From the NCBI GenBank assembly GCA_900660155.1, contig CABFPE010000017.1, positions 888,292 to 952,291 of the forward strand: a stretch of 64,000 nt of DNA, read 5' to 3'. The translations under genes were made by a program, and so were the position numbers. Origin of the DNA: Hofstenia miamia. Taxonomy: Eukaryota > Xenacoelomorpha > Acoela > Hofsteniidae. This document shows, one piece after another, positions 1 through 11,400 of the stretch (the first letter of the stretch is position 1; each line of letters opens with the position of its first letter). Below the pieces are notes generated by a model. That model was given only the letters and a program-made list of their open reading frames with translations, had not been told where the DNA came from and did no database searches.

Positions 1-1511
1 ACATTGAAAAATAAAGGATCTCATTTTCATTGTTATCTCTCATCTCACTATTAAATAGTCGGTAATTGCCAGACATTCGTGTTAGCCAACAGCATGGTAT
101 CATCACAGTGTTAGGTTGTATATGTGCATGTACATGTTGAACTGTGAATGAGAGGTTTATTATTTCCATATACCTAACCATATACATAACCTAATGGGTC
201 CACAATTTGGGCTGGATAGTCAAAAGACCTCCAGGAGCTATGTGTCGCCCTGTGCTGGAGAAAGCACTCCCAAATTGTTGCTGGACTTAAGCAATAGTTT
301 TCATATCAATATAATAGAAAGAGAAAATACAATGGTAAAATGACAGTTGAGAGTAGATAAAATCTATTAACCATTCCCTACAAGTTTCTCAGGTTTTATA
401 CAAAAATTGCATTTATTACCTGCCTTTGTTTACAAAAAGAGTTGTCTACATAGTTCAATCATGCTTAATCATTTGTTCCCTCACAAATTCAATTTGAGCA
501 ATAAAATAATAAGCACCACTGAGGGGATAGCAGACAAATGATAGCAACCTAATATCAAAATAATTGAAGTGACGTCATGCTGATGGAAAATACAAAATAT
601 AATGAATAAATAATAAAGAAATATCTCAAAAAGTCCCTGAGTAACTCTACACTACTTCCTGGGATAAAGCATCTTTCAAATGTTTGATTTTCATTTGCTG
701 AGCATTGAAATGTGGGGTAGGTTGGCTTGCACTACTGTAGGGATGCACAGGAATGGGTGGTGGAGCATTTTTGAGCATTCAGAATCTGGTGGTAGTTCTG
801 ATGGTAATTTGGACTGGCATTACTGTAAGGGACATTTGAAGCATTATGATCCATTCTTTGGGTGGTTTGTGTAGGAGGATTAGGTAAAGATAAGTTAAAC
901 AAAGATCCAATGGTACAAGCAGTAATGTCCAGGTTACCACCACTTGTACAGGGGACACTCTGAGATGGAGTCCCAAAATGAGGAGAATAAATAACTGTAC
1001 AACTTAAATCCATAACTAAGTAAGAACAAAATAATAACCTCAAAACTGACAGTTGGGAGCACTTCCACAAACACAAAAGAAACACGCAGCTCATAAAAAT
1101 CACAGATAACAACCCAAAAATGGGATATGGTATTTGATAATAAATCCAACACATAGAACACTGAGACAAAACGAACTTTAACAAGAAGCAACAAACAAAG
1201 CAGAACACATTAAAAATTGCATTGTCCCCTTCTATGGGTGGAATTGTAAGTTACACATCAATTGGCAGATTTACTCTGAAATCCAACTGCAGTCAGGGGA
1301 AACAACTATCCCAGCTGACATGCCCCAAAATGAAAAACTAAACCAAATCCAAACCATCAAAAGAAACAACAAAAAAGTATTTCATTATCACATCAGCGTC
1401 CTGTCATGGTCACCATGTAGAATCACAGGCTGCAATAGTAATTACACTAGAAACTAATTGACTCTGCAGAAGGTTTTAAATAGCCATACCATATTGCCCT
1501 GATTCCAGTAA

Positions 1512-2572
1512 CCCAGATAACAAATTTTGGTCTAAACAATGTTGTTTTTTAGTTTTTTTTTTATGGTTGTTTTAGCATTGAAATGGTACCTTTTTGACTG
1601 GATTAAACAATGTTGTTCCAAAAACGTCACATTAGGTTCATTTTTGGTTGTTTTTTCTGAATAAAAAAGCACTATTTTTAGGTCATAACAATGTTATTTT
1701 ATGTTGCTCATGATTGTTTTAGCATTGCTCTTAAATACAAAACATCAAATTTATACTGATAATCAGTTCAAACATTGCTGTTTAAACTAACACAAGCCCA
1801 ACAAAGGGCAGAACAGTAATACAATAAATACATTCAATACAACATTTGCTGAAATTTTGAATGAATGTCTTGATTTTAAATGATAACAATAAGCATAAAA
1901 ATCTGCCAAATTTAAAAAAAATTTAAACTTTTAATGTTAAGCATAATTTTGAAATAATACTTTTTTAAATTGTAAAGAATCTCTTCTACTCAAATGTAAC
2001 TTTTTTATCTGACAGATAATTTGAAGGTGTCCAAATATTCATGAATAAATTATTTTGAAAATTTGCTTAACAAGTATATTATAATTTTTCACAAATTTAA
2101 TATTTCAAAAAAGCTTTTTGCAATTTTATTCTTTATATAAAAATGATCTAGTAATCAAAATGATGAAGTGAGTTCTATTTGCAAGCATCTGCTTGAANAT
2201 ACTTTTTTAAATCGTAAAGAATCTCTTCTGCTCAAATGTAACTTTTTTATCTGACAGATAATTTGAAGGTGTCCAAATATTCATGAATAAATTATTTTGA
2301 AAATTTGCTTAACAAGTATATTATAATTTTTCACAAATTTAATATTTCAAAAAAGCTTTTTGCAATTTTATTCTTTATATAAAAATGATCTAGTAATCAA
2401 AATGATGAAGTGAGTTCTATTTGCAAGCATCTGCTTGAATCTTAAATTATGACATTTTTAGTTGCTCAAATTAGTATTAATGGTTGTTATTATGATGTTA
2501 ATGGTTGCTGCAGCAACCAAAAGTATGAAACAACCATAAACATTGTAAAAACAACCAAAATTGTTATCTGGC
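1512..2572. mobile_element. Insertion with short inverted ends in repeat unit 1
   Basis: Ends carry the inverted motif CCAGATAACAA near 1513 and TTGTTATCTGG at 2561-2571. Unit 2 shows the uninterrupted text 'gattccagtaaaaagtaa' at about 3516-3533, so this is an insertion of about 1 kb, of which 242 bp is the artefactual duplicate at 1957-2439. Internal motif 'tggttgtt' recurs in both orientations near both ends. No coding sequence seen; superfamily not assigned. Target duplication looks like 2 bp (AA) at most. Confidence 0.6.
1957..2439. repeat. 241-bp direct duplicate separated by one N
   Basis: 1957-2197 and 2199-2439 differ at about two positions and flank the N at 2198. Probably an assembly join of two haplotype ends rather than a true tandem repeat. 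Confidence 0.8.
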
Positions 2573-4299
2573 AAAAAGTAGAGAGAAAACTTATTAACAT
2601 AAACATTGGTAATTCATCCAAGTAATAGATACTTTTAGGTAAAATCCAAGATGACCAATTCACTTGGCTTCCAGCCAAAGCAAAGTCTTTAAGAAAAGTA
2701 AAGTGCTCAACTTGAATGCATGGTGCTACCCTATCTGTCTCACTTATTAATTTCTATCTCACAACCACAAATAAACATCTCATTTTCATTGTTATCTCTC
2801 AGCTCACTAAATAATAGTCTGTAATTGCCAGACATTCATGCTAGCCAACAGCATAGTATCATCACAGTGTTATGATTTATAAGTGCATGCACATGTTGAA
2901 CATTGAATGAGAGTTTTATTATTACCTTATACATAACCATATACCTAACCTAATTGGTCCACAATTTGGGCTGGTAAGATCAGAGATNATGGAGGAGTCC
3001 CAAAATGAGGAGAATAAGTAACTGTATGACTCGAATCCATAACTAATTAAGAACAAAATAATAACTTCCAAAATGACAGTTGGGAGCACCCACAAACACA
3101 AAAGAAACACGCAGCTCATAAAAATCACAGATAACAACCCAAAAATGGGATATGGTATTTGGTAATAAATCCAACACATAGAACACTGAGACAAAAAGAA
3201 TGTTAACAAGTAGCAACAAACAAAGCAGAACACATTAAAAATAGCAATGCCCCCTTCTATGGGCGGAATTGTAAGTTACACATTGATTGGCAGATTTACT
3301 CTGTAATCCAACTGCAGTCAGGGGAAACAACTATCCCAGCTGAAATGCCCCAAAACAAAAAGTAAACCAAATCCAAATCATCAAAAGAAACAACAAAAAA
3401 GTAGTTCATTATCACATCAGCATCCTGTCACAGTCACCATGTAGAATCACAGGCTGCAATAGTAATTACACTAGAAACTAATTGAAAGTTTTAAATAGCC
3501 ATACCATATAGCCCTGATTCCAGTAAAAAGTAAAGAGAAAACGTATTAACATAAACATTGGTAATTCATCCAAGTAATAGATACTTTTAGGTAAAATCCA
3601 AGATGACCAATTCATGTGGCTTCCAGCTGAAGCAAAGTCTTTAAGAAAAGTAAGGTGCTCAACGTGAATGCATGGTGCTACCCTATCTGTCTCACATATT
3701 AATTTCTATCTCATAACCACAAAAACATCTCATTTTCATTGTTATCTCTCAGCTCACTAAATAATAGTCTGTAATTGCCAGACATTCGTGCTAACCAATG
3801 GCATATTATCATCACAGTGTTATAAATTATAAGTGCATGTATGTGTTGAACATTTAACAAGGGTTTTGTTATTACCCTATACATAACTGTATACCTAACC
3901 TAATTGGTCCACAATTTGGGCTGGTAAGATCAGAAATGATCTCCAGGAGCTACATGTTGCCCTGTACTTGAAAAAGCACTCACAAATTTGTTGCTGTAGT
4001 TAAGCAATTAATTTCATATCATAAAAGAAAAATAAGTAAAAGTAAAAGGTAACTGAGGCTAGACAAATTCTATTAACCATTCTCAACATAATTTCTCAAT
4101 TTATACAATTCAAGTGATTACCTGTCTTTGTTTACAAATAAAGATCACCAGATAATCATGTAACATTTTTCCCTCACAATTTAATTTGAGCAATAATATT
4201 ATGTAGCACCAAATCAAGGGGACATGAAGTGATTTTTGTAAACTGAAATCAAAATAAGGAGGTATGTCATACTGATGTCATTAAAAATCTAAATATAAT

Positions 4300-4383
4300 A
4301 CTTGGTTGTCCCAAAAGTTCGTAAACACTTGAAAAAATTAAATTTTATGCATTTTTTAATTACTATATTGTCACTGCACTTAA
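4300..4383. mobile_element. Mariner-like terminal remnant
   Basis: The spacer between the two internal duplicates of unit 3 begins 'cttggttgtcccaaaagttc', which resembles terminal inverted repeats of irritans-type mariner elements. Only one end is present and no transposase follows. Confidence 0.35.
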
Positions 4384-4739
4384 ATGAAAAATAAGTAAAA
4401 GAGGAAAAAGTAAACAGTAACTGAGGCTAGACAAATTCTATTAACTGTTCTCAACATAATTTCTCAATTTATACAATTCAAGTAATTACCTGTCTTTGTT
4501 TACAAACAAAGATCACCAGATAATCATGTAACATTTTTCCCTAGCAATTTAATTTGAGCAATAATATTATGTAGCACCAAATCAAGGGGACATGAAGTGA
4601 TTTTTGTAAACTGAAATCAAAATAAGGAGGTATGTCATACTGATGTCATTACAAATCTAAATATAATAAATAATATTCATGAATTTTCCCTGAGTGACTC
4701 TACATTAAGTGCTTAGCTAAATTACTTAAACTCAGTGCA

Positions 4740-5880
4740 ACTAAGACAGACTCAGCCATATTTTTAATTTCCTCTGCACCTTCTGCAACATGAGCATCTA
4801 GTCTAATAACTTCATAACAAAAATTGCAACACCTGGAAAAATTGACTGCCTGTTGCAACACATGCATTCATAAAACTTGTTTTCTACAATTCTTAGTGTC
4901 ATTTTATCATTTTCACCGGTTTCAGATATACAAATAAAAGCATTAGTTTTAGAATTTAAAATACTCATCATCTCAGGAAGTTTATTCTCTAAACCTTGTG
5001 CATTGTAATAACAACCACTCCAACTTGCATCCATTTTGTTCAATTGTCAATTTTTTTACTCCTAGTTGCCTTCAGTGCTCACCTTGTTCCCTTCCCCATT
5101 CATTTCATCCACAGTTGTCCATATCCTTCCACAACAAATTGCACCAGCACACTTTTTTCTTTTAACTGTTGACAATGTATGCTGTCACATTCTCTTTCAA
5201 AACAGGTAAAATCTTTAACTATAAACACATGGTTGTAGTTTTCATTTGCCTTTAGATTCATCTTCCAACAAAGGACAGTGTCAGCTGTACCATTGTCATT
5301 CAAAACAAACCAACATTGGTCTTGTTCTCCCCTCAATTCTTCTTCCCAAGCACAGGTCAAACTTGGGGTCATTCTGAATGTCTATGGGTCTCAAAATCCC
5401 CACAGCTTTGCATTTGTTCCTCACCCTATCTTCCTCCTCACTTGATACTTTTTCTTTGACATTTAACATGACCACCTTCTTAGCCCTTCTTACCTTATCA
5501 TTTGGTTCCTGAATTACCATTCTTATTTTCTTGGCATCTGTGGACACATCTTTCTGTAGGGCACTGTAAATGTCCTTGGTACTGGTCTTCTGCTGAACAT
5601 CTTTCATACCATCAACTGCAACTGTAAGATCCTTCATGTTTTTCTATTGAATCTTGAAATCTTACAAAAAAGCTTTCCAATGCTCAGCATCCTGTTATTG
5701 TCCAGCCCTGACTTGCAATTTCATAAGATCAATTTCTTGATCCTTTTGATCACACTGCTGTTTAATCCACATCAACTCCTCTCATAATGCTTGCAATGCC
5801 TTGACTTCATCGATTTTCCCTTACCCACATATAATTTTACCCACCAAGAACAACCACACTCCCCTTCCACTTCCTCAAAT
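4740..5880 (-). mobile_element. LINE 5' part: RRM-like ORF1 and start of AP-endonuclease
   Basis: Reading on the minus strand, 5637-5296 then 5372-5100 encode an ORF1 with an RRM-like core (KKVVMLNVKEKVSSEEEDRV, then LGRRIEGRTRPMLVCFE), as in the ORF1 of CR1/Jockey-type LINEs. 5043-4798 encodes the start of an exonuclease-endonuclease domain with catalytic Asn in YYNAQGLENKL and Glu in ICISETG. The rest of ORF2, including reverse transcriptase, is absent. ORF1 is split between two overlapping frames, so the copy is dead. It abuts the tandem repeat array. Confidence 0.7.
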
Positions 5881-8194
5881 GATTTCTTTCAATTCATTTG
5901 AGAAAGAAACTTAATCTAATTAAACTGTATAATAAACAGGTACATATGAGAAGACCCATCTAAAGCTATTAATTTTCATATCTTAGTCAAGCAAAGCGTT
6001 TGTACATTTTGTCAAGCTTCTGTAAGTCGGATTGAAGATTACTTGTTGGTAAAAAGTATCAACCTAGAAATTTTGATTTGACGAATCACATGTTTTATGT
6101 ATTTATATGATGTAAAATAACTCTTCTGCAATTCAATGCCGAGCTTTATGTGATTTTACATAATATGATCCCCTATAAAATAACAATCAAGCATGCAATT
6201 AATTTTAATTACTATACAATCTAATATACTATACTATCGTGTTGCGGTGCTATATTATCCAACGTTGGTCAAATAATTAATTAAATGTAATTGACCTATA
6301 TAGAGATGATTTTGTTAATTGGTTTTGTACGTAAACATTTGGTCTTGTGAAACATTTAAAGCTGTCTTTTCGCAATGCAATTAATTATATATATAATTTT
6401 TATTAACAATTTAAAGTAAAATGGTTTTACTGAGATTCTCTATTAATCAGTTTGATGAGTGAATTATTCCAAATATGCATTCTCTATAAAGGTGGTTTAG
6501 CACTTTCGCTAAGGCAAAATACTATTGTTGTGGAATAGATAAAAATGCAATTTAATGCAGCTTTCTTTAGTTTTAGGCGAAGGTATAGAATAGGGTCACG
6601 TGAAGCACGCGGATAAAATAAACACTAATACAAGGTAAAAATCGATGAGAAATGCAATAACATACGTAAAAAGCTTAACAAATAATGTATATAGAACAAT
6701 AACTTTGCATAATTAACCAAATTCGTAGCACGTGGTAACACGCGGTACATATTCAAGGAGAATAGCACAGAAAACTAGGAATTCAAAATGTAATTTACTA
6801 TTATTGAAATAAATTACACGATCTGAAATCTATACTTTTCTTCCATAAAAAGTGGCTTCAGCATTCAGCATTATGAAACTCATTGAAATGCAGCTGCGAA
6901 ACCGTCTTTCGCATGAAAAACTCCAAAAATTTACCTTTGCCCGAACAGTCATCTAAATATAGTCCGAACAGTCATGTAAAGTCGTTTTTTTCTTATTAAT
7001 TTTTCAGGTGTTTTTATAATAGAAGAAAACTTTTAAAACATTTTTTATTAATAAGCGTTTTTGCCAACCCTGAATTGTAACAAAGCTTAACAATATAATG
7101 ATAAAACTATGTTTTTTATTTCACGGCATTATGGCTTAATTAGCTACATACCTCGCCGAAATATCGCCTCAGCCAGTACTAAAATTGTAATAATCTTTAA
7201 ACACCGGGACGGGTAAATTAGATGAATAAATAATAATTTTTCTTTTTATGGTAATTGATTAGTATATGGCTCTACTCTAATGATATAGTCCCCTTATTTT
7301 TAAGTTTTTCACTGCGAGCTATTGCCGATGCTAATTTAATCACTCACATATTCCTTAATGTTGTATAAATTCTCAAAATATGCTTTTTTAGCTAATTAAA
7401 GCGTTGTAAGGCGATATTTTCAAAAAAAATTAATTGCATAGTTGTACATTTATTTGCAACAATGTTTTCATTACCCTGCATTATTGCATCAGTAGGCTAA
7501 AATATTCATTAAATTCATGGCCATGAATTTTGCCTTGATGCAATGCTCAAGATATACGTTTTTAGTCGCAATAACTTTTGAACGCGACACATGCTAGACC
7601 TAAAAGTAGGTTATTTATTTGTTTTGAACGATTTTAAACCCAAATCCGATCCGGTCCCCGATTATTAGAGGCCTTATTAGAAATTTTCTCCTTCAATATG
7701 TTTCCCAATAATCTGGCACCAAAACAATATTTTATCTGAAAATTCTTATAATCTTAAAGTAATTTTCAATTCCTATGATTTTTATCGCCATTTTAACAAT
7801 ATTTTTTATTTCCAATTTATTGGTTGATTCCTTAAGCACCTCAAACCCATATTCCTTTTTTAAAATTTTTTAATTGAAACTCATTTTTTTACAAATCTCA
7901 AGAGTAGTAATTTACAAAAAAATTGCATCTGGTATATCATTTTTGTGACACATTACTTTTTCTGTTAAGTTTAACATCAATATTTTCTAACGTCGATATT
8001 GTTAATGTTATGCCTTGCAATTCACTGACTTTCAAACAAATAATAATGTTAAAGCGTAATTTTCAAAATTACAATTTTCACATTACGAATCATTTTGTTA
8101 AATTAATTTCCTCTTAATATTTTGCATTATAAAAAGTTTGACTTGCATTGCATTATTTTTTGCAATTGTTTTTAGAAATAGCTGTCATTTTTAA
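5881..8194. other. Upstream region of Rictor, no gene seen
   Basis: AT-rich. I saw no long ORF with recognisable similarity, no RNA gene and no clear transposon. A promoter and any 5' exon of Rictor should lie here or further upstream, but nothing in the sequence lets me place them. Confidence 0.5.
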
Positions 8195-8407
8195 ATGCTA
8201 GAAATTAGCGAATGTCATGAAGTTTACGAGCTGTTTCGCCAACTCACGTTTGCCGACGTTGGCAGCGTCCGTATTACTTTACAGCATCTAAATAATTTTT
8301 GTAAACACTTAAAGCAACAACCGCGGGATCACAAATGCGATATCAATTTTACGGATCATGAAGTTTTCGTTTTTTTGAATATATCTCTAATCAATTCATG
8401 TAAAGAG
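8195..8407 (+). CDS. rictor: Rictor exon 1 (first recognised)
   Basis: Encodes residues 1-71. It includes LQHLNNFCKHL, matching the animal Rictor block LGHLNNFTKLL, and ends ISLINSCKE, matching LALLNEAKE. The donor is gag|GTATGT, phase 0. The true 5' boundary may be ATG 8195 or an acceptor at 8201. Vertebrate Rictor has a few dozen more residues here, and I cannot see them upstream. Confidence 0.85.
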
Positions 8408-11400
8408 GTATGTTTACATAAGTTAAAATTAAAGATTTTGGAAGTCGTTATTGTCAAAAAAATTTGTTTTATTAATATAATTTTCAAATTTGCGCTTAGA
8501 TCCGCGCTGCTGGTCTGCGTGCTATTCGTCATTTTATAACATGTAAAGAACGAATGGCACAGTTCTGTAAATGCAATACCGATTTATTGGTTGCCCGCTC
8601 ATTGGACTTATTTTGTGATAATGATGGTGAAAGAATTCAAGCTATCCAACTCATTCGTAAACTCATTCGCATGTATTCCGATCAGCTAACATTAGCTCTG
8701 GTTTCCCCGCTTATAGCGATTGCCCGTAGCGCTTTTCCTGGAAATCTGGTTTGTTTTTGCTTTTTAGCATTTTGGTTTGTGCTGTTATTAGTCCACATTG
8801 TGTGGTTGTTAGAAACCTCCACTTCGATTTGTAATAATTCTTTTGTTTACGTTTGTGACTGAATTTTTTAAAGAAATATTTTTATTGTTTAAAAGTGAAA
8901 ATACGAATTTAATGGAATAAAATAATTATTTAAGAAGATAATAAGTATTTGAAAAGGTTTTTTCTTTGGATTTTAGCTTATAAGAAAATATTTCGGTAGT
9001 CAGTCTTAGATTGGATCTTACTCCTCATCCCAACACTGATTTCTCTTTTTTGCTCGCCAATGCCCGCAGTCTTGTCTCATTAAACCGTCGTCTCAGAATT
9101 TACAACTTCTTCCTGCAGTCTCCCTTTGACTTCATTTTCATCAGTGAAACCTGGCTTGATCCTTCTCTTCCTGACAGTGTTGTTTTTCCTAACTCCGCAG
9201 TCAAAGTTCTCTGCCGTATGGATCTCTGTAGTGGTCGTCATGGTGATGTTCTCATTGCCTCACGTTGTCCTAATCTTGACATCCACCGCTCTCCTTACAG
9301 TCTTTTTCCTTTGATTTCTGTTGCGTCTGTGCTGTTGTTCTCAGTGATCACATTGTTTCTCTTCTCTGTGTTTACAACCCTCCTTCCAACAGTCCTTTTC
9401 GTATTCCCCTTGGTGAGTTTTCATCCATGCTTGAGTACCATGATCAGTCTATCACCCTCTCTCTCGTCAACTTGGATTTCCCACTCCTCCCCATCTCCTC
9501 ATCTGTGGTGACTTCAACATTCCTAATGTTTGTTGGAATGCACTTGACTCTAATGACGCCTATGAATCTGCTTTTCTGGATCTTTTCACTTCCTACTCTC
9601 TTGAACAACTTGTATTTTCTCCTACTTCCTGCTCCTCTCTTCTTGACTTGGTTTTGTGCTCTCACCCTGATCGTATTTTTTACAAGTCTGTAGTCCCTAT
9701 TCTGGTTAATCTATCCTATCACTCATTGTCCGCTTCAACCTGTCTGTCAATTCTATTACCTCATCTGCTTGTCCTGCTGCTCCTAATATGCTCGATCTAA
9801 CAGTGACTTTGTATCACCTTAATGCTGCTCTCTCCTCATTCCCCATTTTTAATGAATCTTTCTCTGCTGATGACTGGTGCACCCTCCTTCACCAAGTTAT
9901 TTCATCCTTTTTTCCCCGTCGTCGGAAAAAGCGTATTTCCCTCCCTTCTACTTCTCATCCCTTACTGTACACTCTTTGAATAAACTTGAATCTTTCAAAC
10001 GCCGTTACAGTCCTTTTGATTCTTCGAAGCTCTCTTCTCTCACAGAAGACGTCATCAACTTCATGGAACTCGACAAAATGTCTCTGCTGTCCAGCTTCTC
10101 ACCTGGATCTCTTCAAGACTCTTACTCTTTTTTGCGTTCCTTACATTCCAAACCTGATTTCCCCAGCTTGAATTGAAACCATCTTTCTGCACACTCCGAT
10201 CTGGAGAAGGCTGATCTTTTCAATGCCTATTTTGCCTCGAATTTCTCGGATCTTGTCTCTCTTTGTCTAGGTCCTCCTGCCACCTCCCCACTGATTCGCC
10301 TATGTGACGTTGTCTTCAATGCCCATGACATTTCCCTCATTCTTAAGTCCTGCAAGTTGTCTGGTCCCTGCTATCCTGATGGCGTCCCATCCTTTGTCAT
10401 TCACGAAACTTCCTCAACTCTTTCCATCCATTTAAAGCATTCTTCTCCTTCTATTTGCTCCTCTAAGCGTTTTCCGCCTTGCTGGAAAACATCTTGCATC
10501 TCTCCACTGCTAAAATCCAATCAGCTTCCCTCCTCTCAAGTCACTTTTTACCGTCTTATAGCTATTCTTTCTCGGCTGTATATCATCTTTGAGCGCCTTG
10601 TCTTTCGTTATGTTTTCCTTAAAGTTCGTCACCTCATCTCCTCTTCTCAGCATGGTAACCTTCATGGTCGTTCTACCATCAGTAACTTGCTCACTTTGAT
10701 TGAAAGCTGCTATTTCCACTCTGATCGTAATGATCCTGGTTGAATTATCTTTCTTGACATTTCTAAAGCTTTTGATCGACTCCCACATTCTATTCTTCTT
10801 AACGAAATTACGTTTATTTGGCTTTGATTCTGATTTCATCGAACTCGTCCAGTCTTACCTCTCCAATCGTCGTCAGTGTGTTAAAATCAACTCGTCTATT
10901 TCCTCTCCTGCTCTTGTGTCTAGTGATGCTCCTCAAGCTTCTGTGTTTCTTTTCCTCATTGCTATCAACGACCTCCCTCAATCTGTCCTCAACTCATCCT
11001 GTATACTATATGTTGATGACACTGCAATTTTCAACTTTGGTAGTTCTTTTGCCTCCAATATTACCTCTGATCCTTTTCTGTATCTCCCTCTTCTGATCTT
11101 CCTCTTCCTGTGAACGTTTTTCCTCATTATACTCATCTTGGAGTTCAACTTGCTGCTAACTTGAATTGGTCTGTTCATGTGTCCTTTCGCCTCCCCAAAG
11201 CTAATTCCTCACTCTTTGCCCTCTTCCGCAATGTTCCCTTTAATTCCACGGCTGCTGTGAAACTCTCTTTGTTCAAGTCCATTCCTCGCGCCATTCTTCT
11301 CTGTGCTCCTCCCTGTTGTTGGTCTTCTCATTCCTTGTTCCACTCTATGGAACGTTTCCAAAAGCGTGCCTTCAAATGGATCTCTCCCTTGCCATACAAA

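Larger units (their letters stand above)
1..4700. repeat. Three tandem copies of an unclassified repeat
   Basis: Unit starts share the text near 'cattttcattgttatctctc' at about 26, 2776 and 3727. Unit 1 (to 2775) is the longest, about 1.7 kb once the insertion 1512-2572 is subtracted. Unit 2 (2776-3726) lacks about 750 bp at the single N (2988). Unit 3 (from 3727) has an internal direct duplication (4023-4301 and 4384-4668). Minus-strand ORFs at 732-1208 and 2922-3233 are the same repeat text and are hydrophobic; I do not regard them as genes. Class unknown. Confidence 0.75.

Noticed and set aside
732-1208. 158-codon hydrophobic minus ORF as a gene
   Set aside because: The same text recurs in repeat unit 2 (2922-3233); it is part of a repeat and lacks any domain.
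6830-6950. Short ORF with two ATGs upstream of Rictor as its missing first exon
   Set aside because: The peptide (MKLIEMQLRNRLSHEKLQKF) has no similarity to Rictor N-termini and no good splice donor follows.
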